This document shows positions 1 to 7,551 of a stretch of 64,000 nt of DNA, piece after piece. Location: positions 1 to 64,000 of the forward strand of contig NZ_VOLR01000025.1 in the NCBI RefSeq assembly GCF_007954355.1, read 5' to 3'. The stretch is from Colwellia hornerae. GTDB lineage: Bacteria > Pseudomonadota > Gammaproteobacteria > Enterobacterales > Alteromonadaceae. The notes below the pieces were generated by a model, which saw only the letters and a program-made list of their open reading frames with translations, was not told the DNA's origin and ran no database searches. Position 1 is the first letter of the stretch. Each line of letters begins with the position of its first letter. A program made the translations under genes and the position numbers.

Positions 1-94
1 ATCCAAGAAATGGACGATGCCGATAAGAAACTGGAAAACGGCCTTGAATCGATTTATGATTGAATTCGAAGACCGCTTAAAGGACTTTATTTAA
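1..94 (+). pseudogene. C-terminal remnant of an unrecognised protein, possibly an IS256-like transposase
   Basis: A reading frame enters from the left edge and stops at 61-63. A second frame, offset by one base, continues to a stop at 92-94 and reads EFEDRLKDFI. Joined by one frameshift they would give a single C-terminus. FEDRL-like endings followed by a stretch resembling a terminal repeat (GGCAGTTACACAAAATCTG, from about 98) recall the 3' ends of IS256-type elements. That is a weak resemblance only, because the other end is outside the window. Confidence 0.25.
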
Positions 95-273
95 AACGGG
101 CAGTTACACAAAATCTGTTACAGGCTCCACAGCTGATTTAATTATCCACTAGTTATTTGCCTATCATTCGGCGTATCGGTACAAAAATTAAATTTAAGGT
201 CTTTACTTGCACTCTAGCGCCCCCAACCCTGACAGATATAAAGCTGGCTCGTTGTGATTAGGCGACTAAACAA

Positions 274-957
274 TTAAATACTAGCTAATAGGAGCTGTTT
301 ATACTTAAGGGTTTCTTCGTATAAGGGTTCATATTCAGAGAATTCATGCCACTCTTTTTTATATATTAGTAAGCAGTTTTTCCTAGATTCGATGAAAACA
401 CCATCCTTTTTTGCCAATATTTTCATCAGTTCATGTGGAAAAAATTTTTCAATTTTTTTTCTCTCTAACGAGTGTAATGCATAACGTTTAGAGAATTCTT
501 TGAAATCAGCAAAATCAATATCTTCATAACCTATTGTTTGCTTAAGTTTGTCATAGAAACTCTCAGGTTTCAGATCAAAATTATATAATAAATCATTGGA
601 AAACTTTATAAAAACGACGCGTTGAGTAGCGAGTTGAGTAGCTTGGTTACTTGTAGCATATTTATAGTCAAATATATAAGTTTCATCTGTTTGATTCACT
701 TTTTTCAGTATATTTTCAATCAGCTCATAATCACCTAAATCAAATATACTAAAACCGTTTTTGTAAAGTTCAGATGAGATAGTGATAACTTTTTCAAACT
801 TATATGCCACCAAAAATTTATTCGATAAAACGTTGAATGTTAACTTACCTTTTGTTGCCATTTTAGTGGTAAATATTAATACTATAAATAAGAACCCTAA
901 AAATATAAAGTCTCCGGTACTTATCTTTCCTCCTCTTGGATAACGGCATATCAGCAA
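274..957 (-). CDS. hypothetical membrane-anchored protein
   Basis: I do not recognise a family. The frame begins at a TTG and encodes 227 residues. Residues about 16-30 (GDFIFLGFLFIVLIF) form one probable membrane segment, followed by a Lys-rich, soluble-looking part with no catalytic motif I can name. The start is doubtful: no Shine-Dalgarno precedes the TTG, while a perfect AGGAGG lies inside the frame at 929-934 with no ATG, GTG or TTG just after it. An internal ATG at 861 would remove the membrane segment. It follows the small gene at 981-1265 on the same strand, 23 bases downstream, so the two may be cotranscribed. Confidence 0.5.
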   Translation of the reverse strand: MLICRYPRGGKISTGDFIFLGFLFIVLIFTTKMATKGKLTFNVLSNKFLVAYKFEKVITISSELYKNGFSIFDLGDYELIENILKKVNQTDETYIFDYKYATSNQATQLATQRVVFIKFSNDLLYNFDLKPESFYDKLKQTIGYEDIDFADFKEFSKRYALHSLERKKIEKFFPHELMKILAKKDGVFIESRKNCLLIYKKEWHEFSEYEPLYEETLKYKQLLLASI

Positions 958-980
958 CTGAGTATAGCTTTTAACGGCTA

Positions 981-1265
981 TTAATATTTCAAAGTGCTAC
1001 GTATACGTAAGCTTATTTTTAAAAGTCTAGGGCTATTAACAATTTCATCACTAAAGACATCTAAACAAGTCATTAAAGACTCAGTGTTTTGAGAGTCTTT
1101 AAAATCCAATAATAACCATTGTATGCCACAACGTTTAGATATATTGCCTGGTTGTTTAGGTAAAATATAATCAAATAACCAATTATTAAAACTCCGAGTG
1201 CTTCTTGAATATTGGTAAACGCCCATACAATAAAGCATCACCACTACATATTTAATTATAAACAT
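981..1265 (-). CDS. small hypothetical protein
   Basis: This 94-residue frame starts with ATG at 1265, preceded by a modest GGTAGG ribosome-binding site. The N-terminus (MFIIKYVVVMLYCMGVY) is hydrophobic and could be a membrane anchor; the rest is soluble-looking. No family is recognised. It is the probable first gene of a two-gene unit with the frame at 274-957. Confidence 0.4.
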   Translation of the reverse strand: MFIIKYVVVMLYCMGVYQYSRSTRSFNNWLFDYILPKQPGNISKRCGIQWLLLDFKDSQNTESLMTCLDVFSDEIVNSPRLLKISLRIRSTLKY

Positions 1266-1645
1266 AACGACCTACCATGACCTTTGCTTTTAAAAACGAC
1301 TGCTGCGATAAAGCTTAAATATCATTATTCTGTTTATATAAACTTTAAACCCGATCAATACTTTAAGCAAAATAAAACTAAAAACCCCAACACTTTAGTT
1401 ATTTTTATTCTGTGTTATAAATTGACTTACCTTGTTTGATATCGACTATTTTTGAGATATTTATCGAATCTGTCGAGAAAACCCACTGATCGACGCGGAG
1501 CGGCGTCGGTGGGTAGTTCACCTATCTCTGTCAAGAAGAAATCACTTTAAAATGAGGTGAATGTCAGGGGGGTGTTTAATTTTCCACTGATGCATGCAGA
1601 CCAGATTACCAATAGACATAGAAATCCCATTAAGTTCACAGAAGC
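1266..1645. other. intergenic, AT-rich with one GC-rich hairpin
   Basis: Upstream regions of two diverging units. Apart from the hairpin at 1481-1514 I see no gene or RNA. Confidence 0.5.
1481..1514. repeat. GC-rich imperfect hairpin (REP-like)
   Basis: ACCCAC (1481-1486) pairs with GTGGGT (1509-1514) and CGACGC (1491-1496) with GCGTCG (1503-1508), with TGAT bulged on the left arm and GGAGCG as the loop. It is far more GC-rich than its surroundings and has no U-run, so a REP-type repeat or small structured RNA is more likely than a terminator. Confidence 0.4.
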
Positions 1646-1697
1646 TTGACAACGGTGATTACAAGTGTAATATCAGTACATCGATTACAACTGTAAT
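1646..1697 (+). promoter_or_regulatory. blaI-type promoter with two BlaI/MecI-like operators
   Basis: TTGACA (1646-1651) and TAATAT (1668-1673) are 16 bases apart. Two perfect 14-base palindromes of form ATTACA-NN-TGTAAT lie at 1658-1671 and 1684-1697, centres 26 bases apart. The first covers the -10 and the second the probable transcript start. TACA...TGTA is the core recognised by the BlaI/MecI family, and the site abuts a BlaI-family gene, so autoregulation is a strong inference. Confidence 0.8.
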
Positions 1698-1706
1698 ATT
1701 TAAAAT

Positions 1707-2081
1707 ATGTCTGAAATTACTAATACAGAATTTGAAGTTTTAGAAGCGTTGTGGGCTAAACACCCAGCTACAGCAAATAGCATTATTGAACAACTTAATA
1801 AACATAAACCCTGGCACGATAAAACAGTGAAAACGCTGATAAGTCGTCTGGTCAAAAAAGAGGCGATAGGTTTTGAAAAACAAGAACGCCATTATCTTTA
1901 TTTTCCATTACTTGAACGAGATGCCTATACGGAAGTTCAAAGCCAAAGTTTTATTGAACGGTTATTCAGAGGAAGAGTATCACCATTAGTTGCTGGTTTT
2001 GCGAAAAAAAACAATTTGAAGAAAGAAGATATTGATGAATTAAAGCTACTCATTACAAAATGGGAGCAAGAAAATGATTAA
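1707..2081 (+). CDS. blaI: BlaI/MecI/CopY-family transcriptional repressor
   Basis: The 124-residue protein has the usual length and the winged-helix layout of BlaI/MecI: N-terminal MSEITNTEFEVLEALWAKHP, recognition helix around residues 42-62 (HDKTVKTLISRLVKKEAIG), then a C-terminal dimerisation helix. The family represses its own operon and is inactivated by the partner M56 protease. Here the partner follows immediately with an 8-base overlap, a typical translational coupling. No Shine-Dalgarno precedes the ATG; the predicted leader is only about 25-30 bases. The effector and target genes beyond this operon are unknown, and no beta-lactamase gene is nearby. Confidence 0.9.
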   Translation: MSEITNTEFEVLEALWAKHPATANSIIEQLNKHKPWHDKTVKTLISRLVKKEAIGFEKQERHYLYFPLLERDAYTEVQSQSFIERLFRGRVSPLVAGFAKKNNLKKEDIDELKLLITKWEQEND

Positions 2082-3309
2082 TACCCTCTTTACTTTATTG
2101 CTGCCCTTAACATTGTTGCTAACTATATTATTAGTTGGACATAAATGGCTGATACATTATTTAGGCGCTAGTACTACCTATTTACTGTGGTTAGTCGTGC
2201 CATTAGGGCTGGTAATATATAGTTTACCACTCCCTTGGCAGCAAAATAGCCTATCAAAAATATTTGAAATAAAACGTTATTTGATAACTCCAACGGTTGA
2301 ACTTCAACAAAGCCTTTCGCTGTATTGGGCTTTCTATGTTTGGCTAATTGTTGCGGCTGCCATGATAACTTATGGCTTATTAACTTATCATATCTTTAAC
2401 AAGCACCTTCAGCTCACCGCTATTAATAAGTCTATGGTGCCATTAGTGTTACCCGCAAATATATTGCTTTTCCAAAGTACAGCTACTTATAGCCCGATGT
2501 TGGTGGGTTTGGTAGAGCAAAAACTTATTATTCCAGAAGATTTTTTTGAGCTTTACAGTAGTGAGCAACAAAAACTAATTCTAGAACATGAAATTTGTCA
2601 TTTTGATCGAAATGACATTTATTGGAACCTAGTTGCGCTAACTTTTTTAACGTTATTCTGGTTTCACCCTCTTGCTTGGCTCGGCTATTTTAGGTTTCGT
2701 CAAGATCAAGAACTCTCCTGTGATCAACTCGTTCTGGCGCGCAAACCAAAAGAGAGCAGGATTAACTATAGTAAAGCGCTGTTAGTGGCGGCTCAGTCGA
2801 CGCCTTCATTAGCATTTGCCCAACTATCATTTAAAAAATATGGAGATAAAAAAATGATGTTAGAACGAATTAACAATTTAAGAACTAGCCAAAAAACCTC
2901 AAAATTAATACTGGCTACCGCAATATTAACCACGGTTACCCTGCTTTCAGGATTAAGTTACGCAGGAAACCAACAGGAAAGTCTTGGAGATAAAGTCGCA
3001 GAGTCAGTTCATCTTCAGCCTATGCAGCGTGTTAATCCTCATTATCCAGCAGAGGCAGCAAAAAATAATATAGAGGGTTCAGTCGTACTAAAGTTTGATG
3101 TCATGGCAGATGGTACGGTTGAAAATGTAGAGGTAGTTAATGCAAAACCTGCCTATGTATTTGACCAAGCCGCTTTAACAGCATTAAAACAGTGGAAATA
3201 CTCGGCCACTGGCCACACGGTAAAAAGTGCCTTAGTTCAATTAGATTTTTCAATGGACGAAAGTACAAAACATGAAAACTTAATTGAGCGCATTCAGATA
3301 ACTAAATAA
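2074..3309 (+). CDS. blaR1: BlaR1/MecR1-type M56 membrane metallopeptidase with C-terminal TonB domain
   Basis: The 411-residue protein has N-terminal membrane helices (about 4-25, 33-52, 88-108) and a zinc-protease HEXXH-type site in LEHEICHFDRND near residue 170. More membrane segments follow at about 188-205 and 278-297. The C-terminal 90 residues match the TonB/energy-transducer fold (PMQRVNPHYPAEAAKNNIEG...AALTALKQWKYS). Classical BlaR1 carries a penicillin-binding sensor instead; that domain is absent. By family logic it should cleave the BlaI-like repressor encoded just upstream when a periplasmic signal arrives. What the TonB-like domain senses or contacts is unknown. A GGGAG ribosome site lies inside the end of blaI. 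Confidence 0.85.
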   Translation: MINTLFTLLLPLTLLLTILLVGHKWLIHYLGASTTYLLWLVVPLGLVIYSLPLPWQQNSLSKIFEIKRYLITPTVELQQSLSLYWAFYVWLIVAAAMITYGLLTYHIFNKHLQLTAINKSMVPLVLPANILLFQSTATYSPMLVGLVEQKLIIPEDFFELYSSEQQKLILEHEICHFDRNDIYWNLVALTFLTLFWFHPLAWLGYFRFRQDQELSCDQLVLARKPKESRINYSKALLVAAQSTPSLAFAQLSFKKYGDKKMMLERINNLRTSQKTSKLILATAILTTVTLLSGLSYAGNQQESLGDKVAESVHLQPMQRVNPHYPAEAAKNNIEGSVVLKFDVMADGTVENVEVVNAKPAYVFDQAALTALKQWKYSATGHTVKSALVQLDFSMDESTKHENLIERIQITK

Positions 3310-3327
3310 AGTTAGAGTAATATTATA

Positions 3328-3353
3328 AAGAGGTTACTCAGGTAGCCTTTTTA
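3328..3353 (+). terminator. intrinsic terminator after blaI-blaR1
   Basis: AGGTTAC (3331-3337) pairs with GTAGCCT (3342-3348), including one G-U pair, around a TCAG loop. A T-run follows at 3347-3352. Confidence 0.6.
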
Positions 3354-3432
3354 CATTTAAGTGAGTATATCCTATGCTAGAATTAATCACTTTTGCTGTA
3401 AACCTTTCCTAACCATGTCTATTTTTTGCGAC

Positions 3433-3461
3433 TTGAAAGCAGCTGTACCGTTAGGTACAAT
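3433..3461 (+). promoter_or_regulatory. tetR promoter with operator in the spacer
   Basis: TTGAAA (3433-3438) and TACAAT (3456-3461) are 17 bases apart. The palindrome TGTACC-GTTA-GGTACA (3444-3459) fills the spacer. The same sequence is found twice before the gene at 4499, so this is the likely autoregulatory operator of the TetR protein. Confidence 0.75.
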
Positions 3462-3490
3462 GAAGTGAGTTAATTTTATAGGCTAATATT

Positions 3491-4093
3491 GTGATAAAAG
3501 GTAAAAGAAGATCCTTCGATGAGAGTACCGCATTAAATGCTGCAATGAATGTTTTTTGGCAAAAAGGCTATGTTGGCGCATCACTCACCGATTTAACTCA
3601 ACAGATGGGTATTAACAAGCCAAGTATGTACAGTACTTTTGGTAACAAAGAAGCCTTATTTGTTAAAGCCACACAGTGCTATATTGAGACTAAAATGAAA
3701 CCTCATATGGCATTACTATTTACACCTGATCTTTCCTTAAAAAATCGTTTGAAAAATCATATGATGTCAATTGTAACTATGCAGTGCAGCGATGACCTAG
3801 CAAAAGGATGCTACTTAGTTTTATGTCAATCAGAACTGGTAAGTGGTGATATTCCTGAACAGGCAAAAATGATACTCAAAGATGCTGAAGTCATTCCTAA
3901 ACAATTGTATGTTGATTTCTTTAATCAAGATTTAGAGGCCATCGCTTTAGGGCTAAATAAAAATGCCGACGCAAACAGTTTAAGCCTATATACGCTATTA
4001 AAAGGCACTGCTTCTATGGCTCGTTCTGGCGTAGCTAAATCACAACTTGAATATACGGTAGATAGTATGCTTAAAGGTATCGGCGTTAACTAA
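3491..4093 (+). CDS. TetR/AcrR-family transcriptional repressor
   Basis: The 200-residue protein starts at GTG. The N-terminal TetR helix-turn-helix is clear at about residues 10-55 (ALNAAMNVFWQKGYVGASLT, then TQQMGINKPSMYSTFGNKEALF); the C-terminal half is the variable ligand-binding domain. It most likely represses its own promoter and that of the carboxymuconolactone-decarboxylase gene 400 bases downstream, because an identical TGTACC...GGTACA palindrome sits in all these control regions. The inducer is unknown; partners of AhpD-like genes often respond to oxidants or electrophiles, which is only an inference here. Confidence 0.88.
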   Translation: MIKGKRRSFDESTALNAAMNVFWQKGYVGASLTDLTQQMGINKPSMYSTFGNKEALFVKATQCYIETKMKPHMALLFTPDLSLKNRLKNHMMSIVTMQCSDDLAKGCYLVLCQSELVSGDIPEQAKMILKDAEVIPKQLYVDFFNQDLEAIALGLNKNADANSLSLYTLLKGTASMARSGVAKSQLEYTVDSMLKGIGVN

Positions 4094-4347
4094 AGAGATT
4101 ACTCTTTTATAAACGAAAATTACAAGGCTATGCACAACTAAAAATGATGTGCTATTTACTTTTATTTCTCTGAGTATTTAAAGTTTTACCTTCCGCCAAT
4201 ACGTCACTATAAGACCTCCACTTCACTCTCAATTACCCTTTCGTTCTTGAGTATAAGTAATCAGCATAGGTAAACACCTTATTTACTTATTAACATGACT
4301 TAATCTCTAGCACTTTAAATCGATAAAATTTATTTTATTCATTACGA

Positions 4348-4403
4348 TTGACCTTAATGTACCGATCGGTACAATATAAAAATCAAGACATACCGATCGG
4401 TAC
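4348..4403 (+). promoter_or_regulatory. TetR-controlled promoter with two operators
   Basis: TTGACC (4348-4353) and TACAAT (4370-4375) are 16 bases apart. The perfect 16-base palindrome TGTACCGATCGGTACA (4358-4373) occupies the spacer. A second copy (TACCGATCGGTA, 4391-4402) lies 31 bases further, about three helical turns. The remaining intergenic sequence 4094-4347 and 4404-4498 shows no gene. Confidence 0.8.
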
Positions 4404-4498
4404 GTTGTTTGTAAATAAGCACCATAGACATGAAATAATTATTCACTGTGAATTTTTAATCTGGTCAATAAAATTAAATTAATGATAAGGAAAGTAAA

Positions 4499-5053
4499 AT
4501 GACAACTTTAACAATACATACCATTGAATCTGCTCCACAAGCAAGTAAGCCACTTTTAGAAGGCTCAGTTAAAGCTTTTGGCATGTTACCAAATTTACAC
4601 GGTGTACTTGCTAGCTCACCTCAACTACTTGAAGCTTATCAAAAACTTCATGAGCTATTTACAAACACCTCATTTGATGCAGAAGAATTGACTGTTGTTT
4701 GGCAAACAATAAATGTTGAGCACGGTTGTAATTACTGTGTACCCGCGCACACCGCTATTGCTCATTCAATGAAAGTAGACGCAGCAATAACCGAGGCTTT
4801 GCGTAATCAATCGCCAATGCCAACGGCTAAGTTACAAGCACTTCAAGATATGACCTTGATCATTGTTCGTAACCGCGGACACGTTAGCGATACAGAATTA
4901 GCAAATTTCGTAGAGGCTGGGTATGGTGAACAGCAAATATTAGAAATAATATTAGGGCTGTCTCAAAAAGTGATCAGTAACTATACCAATCACATTGCGA
5001 GTACGCCAACAGACGCACCATTCAAAGAATTTGCATGGCAGAAAAATGCATAA
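4499..5053 (+). CDS. carboxymuconolactone decarboxylase / AhpD-like protein
   Basis: The 184-residue protein belongs to the AhpD-like fold. The redox-active motif EHGCNYCVPAHT (about residues 81-92) has the CxxC cysteines and following His found in alkylhydroperoxidase-type members, so a peroxidase or thiol-redox role is more likely than a true decarboxylase. A strong AAGGA ribosome site precedes the ATG. It is a single-gene unit controlled by the two TetR-type operators upstream and ended by the hairpin at 5125-5157. The physiological substrate cannot be read from the sequence. Confidence 0.85.
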   Translation: MTTLTIHTIESAPQASKPLLEGSVKAFGMLPNLHGVLASSPQLLEAYQKLHELFTNTSFDAEELTVVWQTINVEHGCNYCVPAHTAIAHSMKVDAAITEALRNQSPMPTAKLQALQDMTLIIVRNRGHVSDTELANFVEAGYGEQQILEIILGLSQKVISNYTNHIASTPTDAPFKEFAWQKNA

Positions 5054-5124
5054 CTAGCGCTGGGCAAAAGGCTAAATTAATTATTGTCTTGGCCATTCCC
5101 CCAATAAATGCTGAATACTTTAAT

Positions 5125-5157
5125 AAAGTACTAATAACATCGATTTATTAGTACTTT
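5125..5157. terminator. bidirectional terminator
   Basis: AAAGTACTAATAA (5125-5137) and TTATTAGTACTTT (5145-5157) form a perfect 13-bp stem with a seven-base loop between two convergent genes. Both arms end in A/T runs. Confidence 0.8.
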
Positions 5158-5159
5158 TA

Positions 5160-6986
5160 TCAGTTGTTTTTTTGGCAAGTTTTTAACTTGTTTTGCTCAA
5201 TTTTATCGTTTTGTAATACTTGTTTCAAATCTTCACTACGTTGTTTAACCGCTACCCCATAACTTTTATCATCACCCCATTTATCAGCCAAAATTGTCAT
5301 TGACTCAGTATCATGTTCAGTAAAAAGCTCTCCTGCCCTAGCCGATTCAACCGGATCGTTGCCAAGTAACACTAATGCTTCAATACCAAAATTTACCGCA
5401 GAGTCAAAAGTTTCTCGTTTAAGACTTGTTACCCCAAGCTGCATAATTTGATAAGCGTGTCGTCGGTCAATCGCACGTGCAAGAATTTTTAAGTGCGGAT
5501 AGTGTTTGTGAGCTAATTTAATAATATCTAAGGTTTTATCGGGTTCGTCTACGGCAATAACAAGCATTTTTGCGTCTTGGGCCCCTGCAGCTGCTAATAA
5601 ATCTTGTCGAGCGGCGTCACCATAAAAAACTTTGTTACCAAAACGTCTAAGTAAGTCTATTTGGCTTGCACTGTGATCGAGAATCGACAAATGGTAGCCT
5701 TGAGCCGTTAATAGACGACCTATTATTTGGCCAAAACGTCCATAACCAGCAATAATAACATTTTTTGTCGGTTCGAGGTCTTTTATGGCATCAAATTCAG
5801 GGGCAGCAGACGTTTTTCTAGCCAACACCTTCTCATATACAATCAACAGTAATGGCGCACAAAGCATTGATATAGCAACGATAAGTGTAATTAACTTAGT
5901 CTGCTCTGGCGTGGTAATAAGTAGATTACTTGTTAATGAAAGTAAAACAAAAGCAAATTCACCTCCTTGTGCTAAAGCTAAAGTGAACAGTATCTTTTGA
6001 CTGCCTTTCATCTTAAAAAAATGTGCCAAGACAAAAAGAACCAGTGCTTTAATCGTGATAAGGGCTAACACCGTTAGCGTAACTAGGGTAATTTTATCAA
6101 AGAGTAAAGGAAAGTCTATTGAAGCACCTACGGTTATAAAGAACAAACCGAGCAGGAGTCCTTTAAAGGGTTCAATATCAACCTCTAGTTCGTGCCTAAA
6201 TTCGCTTTCAGCCAGCACGACACCCGCTAGAAATGTACCTAGCGCAGGAGACAAACCTATTTTTTCCATAATAAGTGCGATGGCAATAACGAGTAGTAAT
6301 GCCGCAATGGTAAATATTTCACGTAACCTTGTTTCGGCAATATAACGAAATAATGGCGATGAAATGTATTTACCCGCTAAAATAATGGCTGCAATGACTG
6401 AAAGAGAAACACCAACCTGACCATAAACAGGTAAGTGAGCGATTAAACTATGCCCAGAAGACTGTGCGGTACTTAAGTCTTGAAAAGCAAGTAGTGGTAA
6501 TATCGCGAGAATAGGAATGACCGCGATGTCTTGAAAAAGTAGTACTGAGAAAGCATTTTGACCCGCGTCTTGCTTGATCCAACCTTTCTCTGTCAATGTT
6601 TGCAAAACAATCGCCGTTGAAGACAGTGCCAACATTAACCCTATTGCTAACGATGTTTGCCAAGGCAAACTGAATAAGTAAAAACAAAGTGCAAAAATAA
6701 GCGCGGTGGTTGCTACAACTTGTAAGCCGCCTAAGCCTAGAATAGAGTGACGCAGTTTCCATAATCTGGCGGGTTGTAATTCTAAGCCAACTAAAAATAG
6801 CATCATCACAACACCAAACTCAGCAAAGTGCATAACACTGGTTTGATCGCCAACCAAGCCGAGTAAGTTAGGGCTAATTAAAATTCCCGCTAACAGGTAA
6901 CCTAAAACAGACCCCAAGCCGAGTCTTTTTGCGACTGGCACTGCAACAAGTGCTGCAACTAAGTAGATAACTGCTATTTCTAACAT
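5160..6986 (-). CDS. CPA2-family cation/proton antiporter, KefB/KefC-type
   Basis: The 608-residue inner-membrane protein has about a dozen hydrophobic segments over residues 1-390, forming a Na+/H+-exchanger domain (GLGSVLGYLLAGILISP near 23-39). A cytoplasmic TrkA-N/RCK nucleotide-binding domain follows, with GYGRFGQIIG near residue 415 and NVIIAG before it. Length matches E. coli KefB/KefC (about 600). These proteins exchange K+ (or Na+) for H+, often gated by glutathione adducts. No KefF/KefG-type ancillary flavoprotein gene is adjacent, so glutathione gating is uncertain. The start has a good AGGAG site. Its last codons are basic and Lys/Gln-rich. Confidence 0.88.
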   Translation of the reverse strand: MLEIAVIYLVAALVAVPVAKRLGLGSVLGYLLAGILISPNLLGLVGDQTSVMHFAEFGVVMMLFLVGLELQPARLWKLRHSILGLGGLQVVATTALIFALCFYLFSLPWQTSLAIGLMLALSSTAIVLQTLTEKGWIKQDAGQNAFSVLLFQDIAVIPILAILPLLAFQDLSTAQSSGHSLIAHLPVYGQVGVSLSVIAAIILAGKYISSPLFRYIAETRLREIFTIAALLLVIAIALIMEKIGLSPALGTFLAGVVLAESEFRHELEVDIEPFKGLLLGLFFITVGASIDFPLLFDKITLVTLTVLALITIKALVLFVLAHFFKMKGSQKILFTLALAQGGEFAFVLLSLTSNLLITTPEQTKLITLIVAISMLCAPLLLIVYEKVLARKTSAAPEFDAIKDLEPTKNVIIAGYGRFGQIIGRLLTAQGYHLSILDHSASQIDLLRRFGNKVFYGDAARQDLLAAAGAQDAKMLVIAVDEPDKTLDIIKLAHKHYPHLKILARAIDRRHAYQIMQLGVTSLKRETFDSAVNFGIEALVLLGNDPVESARAGELFTEHDTESMTILADKWGDDKSYGVAVKQRSEDLKQVLQNDKIEQNKLKTCQKNN

Positions 6987-7551
6987 CTTTAAATATGCTC
7001 CTTTTGCTAGGCCATCATCGAATGGTTAATCCTGGGACTAGTCGTGTAAATTATAAGTATTTTATCAATATTTTAAAGCTGATGCGACAACCTAATACTG
7101 ATTCATAAACAACTAACAAATTTATCATCTGAATATTAATGATGAAGGTAATAAAATGATTTTTCAATTTAAAGGGTGTGTAGCAATTTGCTATTTGTTG
7201 ACTGTTGATGGCGATAACAGCACTAATGGTATGTCTGATATCACCAAAGTAACTTATACTTCAGTCTCGACTGAAGAGCCTAAAGCTGTCAGTTTATCAA
7301 CAAATCACTACATTATGTGAAGGAACTCAAACGCCAATAATACAACTAGGAATATATGTTCTTCTCTGTATACCGTTAGCAAGGTTATTAGAAAATGTTG
7401 CTCAGCATATATTAGTTTGCTTCATGGCGAAGATCTTGTACTGCACGATTAACAACATTTAGTTTTACTGCTAATGTTGCTTTTGATGGTCTTCAGATAA
7501 CATAAGTAATGAGCGATGATAGTTAATTTTAGTGATACTTGATTGCTAACA
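6987..7551. other. intergenic, possible decayed gene
   Basis: A stretch of 565 bases between two minus-strand genes. It holds only the weak 54-codon frame at 7156-7320. Short frames further right (about 7400-7500) end in stops and look like decayed coding sequence, but I cannot assign a family. Confidence 0.35.
7156..7320 (+). CDS. possible small protein or gene remnant
   Basis: ATG at 7156 opens 54 codons (MIFQFKGCVAICYLL...) preceded by GAAGG. The N-terminus could be a short signal-like segment. There is no recognised family, and a remnant is as likely as a real small protein. Confidence 0.2.
   Translation: MIFQFKGCVAICYLLTVDGDNSTNGMSDITKVTYTSVSTEEPKAVSLSTNHYIM

Noticed and set aside
5785-6762. 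Several small frames overlapping the antiporter gene
   Set aside because: They overlap the KefB/C-type gene entirely and have no independent support.
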